DNA from: Bdellovibrionales bacterium | Lineage (GTDB): Bacteria; Bdellovibrionota; Bdellovibrionia; Bdellovibrionales; JAGQZY01 | Direction: 5' to 3' | Assembly: GCA_020435205.1 (NCBI GenBank) | Contig: JAGQZY010000024.1 | Span: 1-34,112, forward strand | Length of the DNA stretch: 34,112 bases | Shown: positions 8,606 to 16,503 of the stretch, one piece after another | Position numbering within the stretch: position 1 is the first letter of the stretch | Layout of the letters: each line of letters opens with the position of its first letter | The notes under the pieces: generated by a model | The model's input: only the letters and a program-made list of their open reading frames with translations | Told to the model about the DNA's origin: nothing | Database searches by the model: none | Translations under genes and position numbers: made by a program

Positions 8606-9205
8606 TTAAACCTCAGTCCGATGAGAGAGTGCTCTATGCAGCGTCCTGTCATCAATATAATCGATATCACTTCCCATTGGAATACCTTGTGCCAATCGAG
8701 TCACGCGGATTTTTAGGGATTCGAGCTGTTGGTGGAGATAAAGCACCGTGGTGTCGCCCTCAAGATCCGAGTCGACGGCCATGATGATCTCCTGAAAGGA
8801 GCCATGGTTAAGCCGTTCCATTAAAGGGGCAATCTTTAGCTTATCGGGGGTCATTCCCTCCAGAGGAGATATGGCTCCGTGCAAAACATGGTAAAGGCCC
8901 TGGTAGGCCCCAGAGGATTCAATTTGCAAAATATCCTCAGGTTGCTCTACCACACACATGAGTTCATGGTTGCGATGGGGATTTTTGCAAATGAAACAGA
9001 GACCATCATTATTATCTGTATAGTTGTAACAGGTTTCGCAAAGCTTAATATTGTCTTCCACCATTTGTAGGCTTGAGCGAAGCTCTCTGGAAAACTCAGG
9101 GTTTTTTAGTAGGTAGTGAGTGAGGCGTTGGGCAGAACGAGGGCCAACGCCAGGGAGTCGACTCAACTCGTGTACCAGCTTGTCCAGAGAGGGAATTTTA
9201 AACAT
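8606..9205 (-). CDS. recR: Recombination mediator RecR
   Basis: Cytoplasmic ring protein of the RecFOR pathway, which loads RecA on gapped DNA. In order: helix-hairpin-helix LPGVGPRSAQRL (about residues 17-28), a zinc finger with Cys56, Cys59, Cys70 and Cys73, and a Toprim domain starting around VVEQPEDIL and running through AVDSDLEGDTT. The 199 aa length is standard. The ATG is immediately after the TAA of ybaB (no spacer), matching the widespread dnaX-ybaB-recR order. Confidence 0.97.
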   Translation of the reverse strand: MFKIPSLDKLVHELSRLPGVGPRSAQRLTHYLLKNPEFSRELRSSLQMVEDNIKLCETCYNYTDNNDGLCFICKNPHRNHELMCVVEQPEDILQIESSGAYQGLYHVLHGAISPLEGMTPDKLKIAPLMERLNHGSFQEIIMAVDSDLEGDTTVLYLHQQLESLKIRVTRLAQGIPMGSDIDYIDDRTLHRALSHRTEV

Positions 9206-9535
9206 TTACATGAGTCCTGGGATGTTCATTCCGCCCGTGACTTTCTCCATCTCAGCTTCCTGATCAGTTTTAGCGGTAGTGAGGGCTTCGTTGAGAGCGG
9301 TAATGATCATATCTTGCAACATTTCCGCATCGCCCTCCTTAAAGATCTCAGGATCAATTTGTAAGGCAGAGATATTATTTTCACCTTTTACGGTGACTTT
9401 AACAGCGCCCCCTCCGGTTTGGGCCGAATATTCTTTTTCAGCCAGTTCCTCTTGGAGCTTTTTCATCTTCGCCTGCATTTGGTTTGCCTGACGAATGAGG
9501 TTTTGCATGCTGTTGCCGCGTCCTTTTCCACGCAT
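9206..9535 (-). CDS. YbaB/EbfC family nucleoid-associated protein
   Basis: Small DNA-binding protein thought to coat the nucleoid. The N-terminus MRGKGRGNSM followed by a long amphipathic helix rich in Q, K and E (about residues 10-36) and the central AVKVTVKGENNISALQIDPE strand pair are typical of the family, and it ends with the usual glycine/methionine-rich tail. The start at 9535 is kept because E. coli YbaB also begins with a short Gly/Lys segment ahead of the helix. It lies 9 bases downstream of dnaX, whose stop overlaps a GGAG-type ribosome site, and directly before recR. Confidence 0.95.
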   Translation of the reverse strand: MRGKGRGNSMQNLIRQANQMQAKMKKLQEELAEKEYSAQTGGGAVKVTVKGENNISALQIDPEIFKEGDAEMLQDMIITALNEALTTAKTDQEAEMEKVTGGMNIPGLM

Positions 9536-9544
9536 ATGTGACTC

Positions 9545-11212
9545 CTAGTGATTTTCCATATTGGTTGGGTTGGTAACTTTGACTCTGGTGAGTTGATCCC
9601 CAAAGGCTTCTTCAGCAGCCTTCACCAAGGGATGGGCTTCGATGGTCTCGGCCTCTTTTTGGTGTTTGGTTTTGCGAGCCTGTTCTTCTTGAGCCTTTGG
9701 GCTGAGATTATCACCAAGCTGTTTGGTTGAGATCACTTCGATCTCAATCGTGCGACTGTCATTCCAAAAGTTTTTCAAGAAAGTTTGAGTTCGTTCGATA
9801 TTTTTTGCCTCTTGCAGCTTATCGAGCAAAAAGCTCATTTTTTCCGGTAGGCCCAGCTGCACAACCTTGTCGTCTTCTTTGTGGATAAAGGTGTGCTCGA
9901 GCAAAGCTCCTAAAAATCCGTTGGCCTCTTTCACCAAGTGTACAAACTGAACCCAAGTCTTTTCTACTGGCTCATTGGGAACGGGGATAGGCGCTGAAGC
10001 TATATTATCATCAACTTTTTGTGTTGGAGGTCTTGTTGCTGTTTTTTTTTGAGGAACAGTTGTCGCTCGTGCTGCTGTTGGCTTAGCAACGGGTGCTGTT
10101 GCTATGGGGAGGCCTTGCTGCAAGCGAGGCATGGAAAGAAGTTTAAATAGAAGCATTTCTAAAGCGAGCATAGGGTCATGGCTGTAACCCAAGCGCTGCA
10201 GGCCTGAAAGTGTGACATCAAAAAGCAGGTGGATGTCCTCTTCTCCCATATTACTAACGATTGTTTGCAGCTCTTCAATTTCATTATCGCCAATGTCCAT
10301 GGGGCCCTGTTTATGACAGTCCATTTTGACCATGAGAGCATTTCGCCAAAGCTCCAAAAGCTCTTCCGCAAAAAGGGTGGGGTCATAGCCACTGCTTTTA
10401 AAACTTTCTGTAGCTTCAAACATTTGGCTTTTGTCTTTGTTAGCGATGGCCTTAATTGTACTTAACAAAAGATGGCGATCGGTCAGCCCCAAAATATCCA
10501 TCACTGCTTGCAGGGTGATATTTTTACCACTGAAAGAAATGATTTGCTCAAGCAAGGTCAAAGAGTCGCGAATGGATCCCTTGGCCTGTTTGGCAATCAA
10601 AAATAAAGCGGCGTCTTCGCTATTGATGCCTTCTTGTTTACAAATATTTTTTAAGTGATCGGCGATGTCATTGAGAGTGTGGTTGCGAAAATCAAAACGC
10701 TGACAGCGCGACAAAATCGTCGCCGGGATTTTTTGCACCTCGGTGGTGGCAAACATAAAGATCACATGTTCAGGTGGTTCTTCCAAAGTTTTTAAAAGCG
10801 CATTGAAAGCACTGGTAGAAAGCATATGAACTTCGTCGATGATATAAACTTTGTATTTGCCAGAGCTGGGCATATAGCCCACGGTTTCGCGCAACTCGCG
10901 AATTTGATCCACACCATTGTTGGAGGCTCCATCGATCTCAATGACATCAAGATGGCGACCTTCAGCCACATCCAAACAAGATTGGCACTTGTTGCAAGGG
11001 TTGTTATTTTGTGGGTTTTCACAAAGTAAAGTTTTAGCGACAATGCGGGCGGTGGTGGTTTTACCTGTACCACGCGGACCGGTGAATAAAATGGCGTGGG
11101 GAAAGCGGTCCGAAGACATGGCGTTGAGTAAGGTTTGCTTAACGTGAGCTTGCCCAACGAACTCGTCAAAAGAGCGTGGTCTGAATTTTCGAGCAATCAC
11201 TTGGTAAGCCAT
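9545..11212 (-). CDS. dnaX: DNA polymerase III subunits tau/gamma
   Basis: Clamp-loader ATPase and organiser of the replisome. Start chosen at 11212 (MAYQVIARKFRP), the conserved N-terminus, preceded by GGGGAAAT; an in-frame start at 11251 would run into the SRP RNA. Domains: Walker A GPRGTGKTTT (about 45-54), zinc module with four Cys (CENP...CNKCQSC, about 64-79), Walker B VYIIDEVHML, sensor 1 FMFATTE, SRC arginine finger motif (about 168-170), then the collar domain to about residue 365. A Pro/Ala/Thr-rich linker contains an A9 tract at codons 388-391, followed by the tau-specific part to residue 555. Shifted reading at the tract would give about 400 aa, gamma-sized. Confidence 0.97.
   Translation of the reverse strand: MAYQVIARKFRPRSFDEFVGQAHVKQTLLNAMSSDRFPHAILFTGPRGTGKTTTARIVAKTLLCENPQNNNPCNKCQSCLDVAEGRHLDVIEIDGASNNGVDQIRELRETVGYMPSSGKYKVYIIDEVHMLSTSAFNALLKTLEEPPEHVIFMFATTEVQKIPATILSRCQRFDFRNHTLNDIADHLKNICKQEGINSEDAALFLIAKQAKGSIRDSLTLLEQIISFSGKNITLQAVMDILGLTDRHLLLSTIKAIANKDKSQMFEATESFKSSGYDPTLFAEELLELWRNALMVKMDCHKQGPMDIGDNEIEELQTIVSNMGEEDIHLLFDVTLSGLQRLGYSHDPMLALEMLLFKLLSMPRLQQGLPIATAPVAKPTAARATTVPQKKTATRPPTQKVDDNIASAPIPVPNEPVEKTWVQFVHLVKEANGFLGALLEHTFIHKEDDKVVQLGLPEKMSFLLDKLQEAKNIERTQTFLKNFWNDSRTIEIEVISTKQLGDNLSPKAQEEQARKTKHQKEAETIEAHPLVKAAEEAFGDQLTRVKVTNPTNMENH
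10042..10050 (-). promoter_or_regulatory. A9 slippery tract within dnaX, candidate gamma-producing slippage site
   Basis: The frame reads CAA AAA AAA ACA across nine consecutive A. It lies in the linker between the ATPase/collar region and the tau-only region. Addition of one A leads to a TGA after ten more codons; loss of one A leads to a TAG after thirteen. Thermus thermophilus dnaX makes gamma by transcriptional slippage at an A9 run, and E. coli by ribosomal frameshift at an A-rich heptamer (established). Function here is inference. Confidence 0.6.
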
Positions 11213-11229
11213 ATTTCCCCAAAATAAGT

Positions 11230-11327
11230 GGCCGAGCACCCCGTAGCACATAGGGTTCCTGCTACCGTTGCTTCCTTCCGGACCTGGCGGGGTTCACAAG
11301 GCCGCTATTGTACGGGACTCAGCCGCC
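11230..11327 (-). ncRNA. ffs: Signal recognition particle RNA, small bacterial (4.5S) type
   Basis: RNA core of the signal recognition particle that binds Ffh and targets membrane and exported proteins. The strand contains the near-invariant apical sequence CCAGGTCCGGAAGGAAGCA (about 11267-11286). The ends pair as expected for a single long hairpin: GGCTGAG plus CCCGTA near the 5' end with TACGGG plus GTGCTCGGCC at the 3' end. About 98 nt, no Alu domain. It lies just upstream of dnaX, as in Bacillus where the SRP RNA gene precedes dnaX-yaaK-recR. Ends are estimated from pairing and may be off by a few bases. Confidence 0.93.
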
Positions 11328-11330
11328 CAC

Positions 11331-11359
11331 AATCTAACGTAGGGCAGCGAGGAGGGCAA
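11331..11359 (-). promoter_or_regulatory. Promoter of the SRP RNA gene
   Basis: On the minus strand TTGCCC (11354-11359) is followed by exactly 17 bases and TAGATT (11331-11336), placing the start 3-8 bases before the first paired bases of the SRP RNA. It may also feed the dnaX operon, as no terminator is seen between. Confidence 0.7.
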
Positions 11360-11456
11360 CGGAAGGGGGGCGAATACCGCATTGCTTTCAAGAATAATCC
11401 CCAGAAACCATTGCTCTCTAGGCTGAGAGAGGAATAATAGGCTCTAGAGGGGGCCA

Positions 11457-12218
11457 ATGACTGAGCATATCGACTTTGCAGGCTACAAAATTGAAATTCG
11501 TAGGCGTCCCTACCAAAATCGTCTGGGGTTAGCTGTCTACCCCAATGGGGTCATTCGCATCTCCGCCAATAAGACATTGTCGCAAAAACACATCATAAAA
11601 TTTTTAGAAGAAAAGCGATCATGGATTGAAGCCTCCCTCAAAGAGGTTGAGGAGTTTCGCAAAAATTATCCCCCCAAACGTTTTGTTGAAGGAGAGGTTT
11701 ACCCATTTCTTGGTAGAGATTATACCTTAAAATTTTCACCAGAACTTGGCGCGCCACTTCAGTTTGATGGCCATCTTTTACGGGTGCGGGTGCCAATGGA
11801 AAACCTCGAGCATCATCATCGCCAGAGGCATTTTGAAACCCTCAAAAAGAGTTATAAGCAAACTGCAAAAAAACTCATGTTGCAAAGGGTAGATATCTAT
11901 AGCCAAAAAATGGATTTGGCTCCAACGGGAATACAGTTTCGTTGCCAAAGATCGATTTGGGGCAGCTGTTCGGCAAAAAATAAAATCAGTCTCAATTGGA
12001 AGCTGATCATCGCTCCTTTAGAGATTATTGATTACGTCATCGTACACGAGATCGCGCACATAAAGCATAAAAATCACTCGCGAAGATTTTGGGACCTTGT
12101 GGAAAAGTATGTGGACAATTTAGAGGCCCATAAAGCTTGGTTAAAAACTCATCACTACAAAGGGGATTTTTTATCTCCCCAATCGGAATTGTGGCCCGAT
12201 ATCCCAACCAGTTTATAA
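11457..12218 (+). CDS. YgjP/SprT-type zinc metallopeptidase (M48-related, DUF45)
   Basis: Predicted cytoplasmic zinc metallopeptidase of the YgjP family, whose physiological substrate is not established. The metal site is HEIAH (His197, Glu198, His201) with a third ligand in KHKNHS (His204 or His207), followed by the typical RRFWDLVEKY. Upstream is the family block WGSCSAKNKISLNWKLI (about residues 168-184). There is no signal peptide. 253 aa is normal. It is divergent from the SRP RNA/dnaX unit; GAGGGGG precedes the ATG by four bases. Confidence 0.88.
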   Translation: MTEHIDFAGYKIEIRRRPYQNRLGLAVYPNGVIRISANKTLSQKHIIKFLEEKRSWIEASLKEVEEFRKNYPPKRFVEGEVYPFLGRDYTLKFSPELGAPLQFDGHLLRVRVPMENLEHHHRQRHFETLKKSYKQTAKKLMLQRVDIYSQKMDLAPTGIQFRCQRSIWGSCSAKNKISLNWKLIIAPLEIIDYVIVHEIAHIKHKNHSRRFWDLVEKYVDNLEAHKAWLKTHHYKGDFLSPQSELWPDIPTSL

Positions 12219-12328
12219 GAAGTGACCAGTTTTCAATCATTTGCATCTCGTCATCGCAGGATTCAAGCTAGACATTCTCCAAGGATTTTGGAAGCCTATT
12301 AAAGAGCCGGGAAGGCCAAGGAGAGTGC

Positions 12329-13258
12329 ATGGAAAAGCCTATATTGTCTCAGTACGTTGATTATCGAAAATTCTTGGCTGACTATTATGCCCATCGTGTT
12401 GAAGAGACTTCCCACCAATTGCGCCCTTACTCCTATTCTGACTTTTCGGCAGCGGCGAATATTAAATCACCCAACTATCTAAAACTTATCATTGAAGGAA
12501 AGCGCAACCTTTCCAAAGAAATGTGTGGCAAATTTGCTCGTGCTCTTAAGCTCACTCGATCGGAAACCAGTGAGTTTGAATTGCTGGTTTCTTACTGTCA
12601 GGAAAAGGACCCCTTGCAAAGAAACCGCTGCCTGAAAGAGCTTTCTGAGTTTCGCGCCAAAAAATCTTTAGCTTCAGGTGAGATCGATGCCGAGGCTTGG
12701 GATCAGGTTTCCAATTGGTTGGTGTGGGTCCTTTACGCCATGGTCGATCAAGAGGGGGTCACTTTTGAGCCTGCAAAGCTTCGTAAACTGATGCGCGGTC
12801 AGGTGAATGAAGGGCAAATTCAACAGGCGCTGAGCAAATTACAAAATTCAAAAGACATCGAAGTGGATTCTAAAACCAAAGTTGCCCGCAAGACCCACGC
12901 TATGATGAGTGATGCGGATAAAATTCCGCCGGAGCTCGTGCGAAAGATCCAATCCGAGCTCATCTATTTGGGCCTTGAGGCATTGCACAAGTACGGACCC
13001 AAAGAGCGCGAGGTGAGCGGCTTCACTATGGCTATGACCGAAAAAGAATACGAGTGGGTCCGCTTTGAATTAAGAAAGCTGAGAAAGCATATCCAAAAGG
13101 AAATCCTCACCAATCGCGAAATGAGCCCTGGAGAGCGAGTCTATCAGGTAAATATTCAATTATTTCCGGTGACTGATAAAGTGGTTGAAGAAAAATCCCA
13201 GGAATCTGGGGAGGAGAAAAAATCCGCTGAAGACCTTAGCAAGCCAATATGTTTTTAA
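12329..13258 (+). CDS. TIGR02147 family protein
   Basis: Family abundant in Bdellovibrio and Fibrobacter, of unproven function but usually regarded as a DNA-binding regulator. The N-terminus has the characteristic opening (YVDYRKFLADYY, about residues 9-20) and a helix-turn-helix-like segment, FSAAANIKSPNYLKLIIEGKR (about 45-65), then the conserved helical body to about residue 270. The C-terminus (after about 285) is Lys/Glu/Ser-rich and looks disordered. AAGGAGAG is ideally placed before the ATG. It stands alone on its strand; the neighbour downstream is convergent. No signal peptide or membrane helix. Confidence 0.85.
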   Translation: MEKPILSQYVDYRKFLADYYAHRVEETSHQLRPYSYSDFSAAANIKSPNYLKLIIEGKRNLSKEMCGKFARALKLTRSETSEFELLVSYCQEKDPLQRNRCLKELSEFRAKKSLASGEIDAEAWDQVSNWLVWVLYAMVDQEGVTFEPAKLRKLMRGQVNEGQIQQALSKLQNSKDIEVDSKTKVARKTHAMMSDADKIPPELVRKIQSELIYLGLEALHKYGPKEREVSGFTMAMTEKEYEWVRFELRKLRKHIQKEILTNREMSPGERVYQVNIQLFPVTDKVVEEKSQESGEEKKSAEDLSKPICF

Positions 13259-13264
13259 ATTTTT

Positions 13265-13272
13265 GGGGGGGG
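13265..13272. repeat. G8 homopolymer just after the TIGR02147 gene
   Basis: Eight G begin six bases after the TAA stop and are preceded by TTTTT. The tract is outside the coding frame, so length changes would not alter the protein; it could affect the mRNA end. No terminator stem is seen here. Confidence 0.7.
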
Positions 13273-13315
13273 AGATAAATTTAAAGACTCGGCTAACTAA
13301 GGCTTCAGGGACCAG

Positions 13316-13349
13316 CAAACGTACAACATCCGCTAACGTACAACGCACA
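13316..13349. repeat. Two tandem 17-bp near-repeats
   Basis: 13316-13332 and 13333-13349 share GC, one variable base, then AACGTACAAC, and match at 13 of 17 positions. They lie in the 217-bp space between two convergent genes. They could be protein-binding sites or chance; the rest of this space shows no gene or clear terminator. Confidence 0.5.
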
Positions 13350-13475
13350 CCTATAGAGCAAAGGATGTGCCAGCTTTCTGAGCTCTCACTAGGGGCTCGC
13401 TCACCTCTAAATGTAAAAATGACAATTTGCGGTTTCACCCTGGAACCGAATTAGACGCTCGTGGAGATGTGCGGT

Positions 13476-14816
13476 TCAGTCCTTCTCGAACTTGTATTCT
13501 TCAAGCTCCACCCAATCCAGACTCTCTGGGTTTCGGAGGACCCGCTCCATTTGGATGACGTGGACGTTCAACATGAACCAGCCGTTCTTTGGTTCCATGG
13601 ATAGGAACTGCTTTAACAAGGCGAGCTTCATATGGGCCACCACAGGATGGGAGGAGTTCCAGTAAATGGGCGACTTATAAAGGTGGTAGAGATCCTGTAC
13701 CAGCATGTAGTAGGCCCGATTGCCGGTGGGGCTTCCGGGGGCACTATTGATATAATAGTGAGAGTAATAATTCACAATGTGGTCCCAGGCCTGCCAGAAC
13801 TCCTCCATGCTGCGGATATCAAGTGGGGGGCGGAGTTCAACCTCTCGGTTCTCAAGCTGGCGTTGGCGATCGATCGGTCCGAGCAGGTAAGCGTCTTCCT
13901 TGCCATCTATGGAAGGAAAGAGTTTTTTGTCCATATGGCGTTTTAAAAAGTCCACGCCCGACACCTTTAATAAATGCATCCCGTTTTTAAAAACAACGGG
14001 TTCCATGGCCCCCGTCGGCCCTTTTTGCAGGACGGGTTCGTAGCCAAAAGGGCGATAGTGGTCCACCAGTTGTGGCCTGGCACTGCCGTAAACTTGCAGG
14101 TTTCGCGAGGCAATTAAAGACAGGTCTCTAAAGGCTAAATAATTTCCATTATTGTAGGTGGAGTCTATAAACTGGGCCACGCTATGAAAAATGGCATCGA
14201 CGCCATTGATAAAAGTTTTGGGGTTCCCCAAAAGCCCCAATTCAACAATAAAAGGTGAAGGGCTTTGGTCCCGTTCGGGAAAGCGATAGTTGTAGAGCCT
14301 TTCAATGGGGGAGCGCGCTGCCTCTCCACCGGGCACGCGAAACCAAGGTATGGGGCCCATTTGCACGTTTTCCGAGCCATCAAAAATGCGTACAGTGGCC
14401 GTTTCTTCTTTATAGCGAATTTCAATGTAATGAGTGCGGATAGGCGGTAATGACTTATCCAACTCTCGTAAGTTTTGAATGTCGCTTTCCTTATAATGAC
14501 CGGATTGTTGCCAAAAGCGAAGGGCGCGCTCCACTAACCCATGGACCTCGAAGGGTTGATATTCGGCGGGCATCCAGCGCTGCTCACCGGAAAAGGCCCC
14601 ACTGTCCGTGACGTTAAATATTTTCACTCCGTAGCGAAGACTGGCAAAAATTTGCTTACATTGAACCCTTTGTCCCGGAGGGGGGGCATCGAAATCTTCA
14701 ATAGCGAAACTTTTTTGGTGAGAAGTGATGCGCATTTGTGAAGGATGAAAGTGGATCGCAAGTGCTTTGCCTGTTAAGAAAACCAAAATGAGGAAGCAAG
14801 AGAGCGCTTTCATCAT
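13476..14816 (-). CDS. Exported protein, GNAT-like family, paralogue 1
   Basis: One of three related exported proteins in the window. A signal peptide (about residues 1-20, ending GKALA) precedes a Cys-containing motif CKQIF (Cys53) and RYG, then RIFDGSE (143-149), PWFRVPGG, PIERLYN, PER, ELGLLG (192-197), YNNGN and YGSARPQLVDHYRPFGYEP (243-261). The last part resembles the GNAT motif where a helix before a Phe/Tyr-Gly pair is followed by a strand; this is inference. The C-terminal 180 residues are shared only weakly with the paralogue at 20008-21333. It begins three bases after the oligopeptide-binding gene and is surely co-transcribed. A C7 run lies at codons 44-46. Function unknown; cytoplasmic acyl-CoA would not be available outside the inner membrane. 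Confidence 0.82.
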   Translation of the reverse strand: MMKALSCFLILVFLTGKALAIHFHPSQMRITSHQKSFAIEDFDAPPPGQRVQCKQIFASLRYGVKIFNVTDSGAFSGEQRWMPAEYQPFEVHGLVERALRFWQQSGHYKESDIQNLRELDKSLPPIRTHYIEIRYKEETATVRIFDGSENVQMGPIPWFRVPGGEAARSPIERLYNYRFPERDQSPSPFIVELGLLGNPKTFINGVDAIFHSVAQFIDSTYNNGNYLAFRDLSLIASRNLQVYGSARPQLVDHYRPFGYEPVLQKGPTGAMEPVVFKNGMHLLKVSGVDFLKRHMDKKLFPSIDGKEDAYLLGPIDRQRQLENREVELRPPLDIRSMEEFWQAWDHIVNYYSHYYINSAPGSPTGNRAYYMLVQDLYHLYKSPIYWNSSHPVVAHMKLALLKQFLSMEPKNGWFMLNVHVIQMERVLRNPESLDWVELEEYKFEKD

Positions 14817-14819
14817 TGC

Positions 14820-16412
14820 CTATCGAAACAGGGAAAAGTCTAGCCGTTGAGAAAAGTGCAAAGCTGCATTCTTGATTTTTTTCGAAACCAAATAGTGGGC
14901 TATTGGATAATAAAGTGGGATGACAACCTGGTCCTTATCAATAAGTTGCTTTTGCGCAAGAGCGCAAGCTGAGGCTCGTTGGGCTTGGTCTGGGCCATGG
15001 GTCACGCCTTGTAACAGAGTTTCAAAACTTTCATTTTCATAATGAGCATAATTGTTTTTAGAATATTTAGAAAACAGGCTTAGGTAGGCTGCAGGTTGTA
15101 GGTAATCAGGCGCCCAGGTCAATCGGTAGATTTCAAAATCAGTGCGATCAAACAGCTGGGAAAAATAAGCAGCATTGGGTCGCAACTGAATTTCAAAATG
15201 AACTCCAGAAATCTGACTCCACTGGGACTGCAAAGCTTCCAAGAGAACTTTATTTTCAGGACTGTTGTTGCTCGTGATGGTTATTTTCATGGGGTCATTG
15301 CTACCAAATTCTTTGCGGAACCGGTAAAATGACTCTTCAAAGCTTTTTGCCGGCAGCGCTTCAAAAGAGCTGCAATCGACAAAGCTCGGCACTAAAGAAT
15401 GGGCCACCTTCAAATCTTTGTGGAGGACCTTCACCAGCGCCTCTTTGTTAATCGCTGCTCGCAGTAGCTCTCTAAATGCTAATGACTGGGCCATTTTTGA
15501 TTTTAATTGGAAGGCCAAAAATGTGATTCCCGCACCCGGTTTGGATTGGACAAATCCTTTTAACTCAGAACTGGATAAAGTCTCACTTGGTGGTGATACG
15601 ATAAAGTCCAGCTCCTTCTTTTTAAACAAGCGAACGGCAACCTGTGGATCTTCGAGCCAAGGGATAAGGATGTGTTGATAAAATGGCTTTTTGCTAAAGT
15701 AATGGGGGTTGGATTTTAAAACCAAGTGATTGCCGCGCACAACTTCACCGATTTGATAGGGCCCAATACCCACAAATGATTCGTCCATAACTTGGCGAGA
15801 ACCCTTCAATAGATCCACACGCATGGGGTAGGCGTGTGCACCGATGAGAAGCTCTGGGAAATACGAGTTTGGTTTTTCCAGTTCTACTGAAAAACTATAA
15901 GGGCTGAGTTTACGCATCCCTACCTTTGAAAAATCAAGTTCACCACGATGAAACTTCTCTGCGTTCTTAATCGCAAAGAGTTTGTAGGCCGTGGGAGATG
16001 CTGTTTGTGGTGATAGAAGGTGTTTCCAAGCATCGACGTAATGTTGGGCCAGCAGGATTTGGCCATCAGACCAGTGAATGTTTTTGCGAATCTTAAAAAA
16101 CCAAGTTTTAAAATCCCGGCTGTGCGACCAGTGATCAATGATCAGAGGTTTCACTTTGGCTTTGCTTGACTGGGGGTCATAGATAAAAAGGCCCGACATC
16201 AGTTGGTTAGCAATATGAAAGGAGGTGGACTGTCGACTTTGCGTCCAATCCAGGCTGTCAGGCTCGGCCCCCAAATAAACCTTTAAGCTGGTGTCCTTTT
16301 TTGAAACCCGGTGAAAAAGGTTGCTCCCCGCAGGGGTGCAGCCCAGGTGAGGCAGGCAAAGCATCATTGTTAGACCAAGGAGACCTGAGGGGTGCGCCAG
16401 AAAGATAAGCAT
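14820..16412 (-). CDS. Oligopeptide-binding lipoprotein (solute-binding family 5)
   Basis: Periplasmic peptide-binding protein of the OppA/DppA type. Start chosen at 16412, which gives a signal peptide ending in HLGC (Cys25) and so a lipoprotein; upstream in-frame codons add an implausible charged leader. The family opening is visible (AEPDSLDWTQS), as are GLFIYDP, the W..S.D...W.F.IR.NI.WSDG block and VDAWKHLLSP. At 530 aa the length is normal. No permease or ATPase genes of a peptide importer are nearby, so it is an orphan binding protein here. It is followed after three bases by the GNAT-like paralogue 1 and is divergent from paralogue 2. Confidence 0.88.
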   Translation of the reverse strand: MLIFLAHPSGLLGLTMMLCLPHLGCTPAGSNLFHRVSKKDTSLKVYLGAEPDSLDWTQSRQSTSFHIANQLMSGLFIYDPQSSKAKVKPLIIDHWSHSRDFKTWFFKIRKNIHWSDGQILLAQHYVDAWKHLLSPQTASPTAYKLFAIKNAEKFHRGELDFSKVGMRKLSPYSFSVELEKPNSYFPELLIGAHAYPMRVDLLKGSRQVMDESFVGIGPYQIGEVVRGNHLVLKSNPHYFSKKPFYQHILIPWLEDPQVAVRLFKKKELDFIVSPPSETLSSSELKGFVQSKPGAGITFLAFQLKSKMAQSLAFRELLRAAINKEALVKVLHKDLKVAHSLVPSFVDCSSFEALPAKSFEESFYRFRKEFGSNDPMKITITSNNSPENKVLLEALQSQWSQISGVHFEIQLRPNAAYFSQLFDRTDFEIYRLTWAPDYLQPAAYLSLFSKYSKNNYAHYENESFETLLQGVTHGPDQAQRASACALAQKQLIDKDQVVIPLYYPIAHYLVSKKIKNAALHFSQRLDFSLFR

Positions 16413-16503
16413 TTTTAATAGCTTGAGTGTGATGGCCTTTTTACAATTTGTTATTTTTTCTAGCTCTTTTGGGTGCATTGCGTTAGAAGGGATAACAAAC
16501 TTT

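Noticed and set aside
11213-11251. Longer start of dnaX at 11251
   Set aside because: It would place 13 codons partly inside the SRP RNA, and the conserved protein start MAYQVIARKFRP with GGGG upstream is at 11212.
13185-13454. 89-codon frame after the TIGR02147 gene
   Set aside because: It begins inside that gene in another frame, runs through the G8 tract and repeats, and shows no domain or ribosome site.
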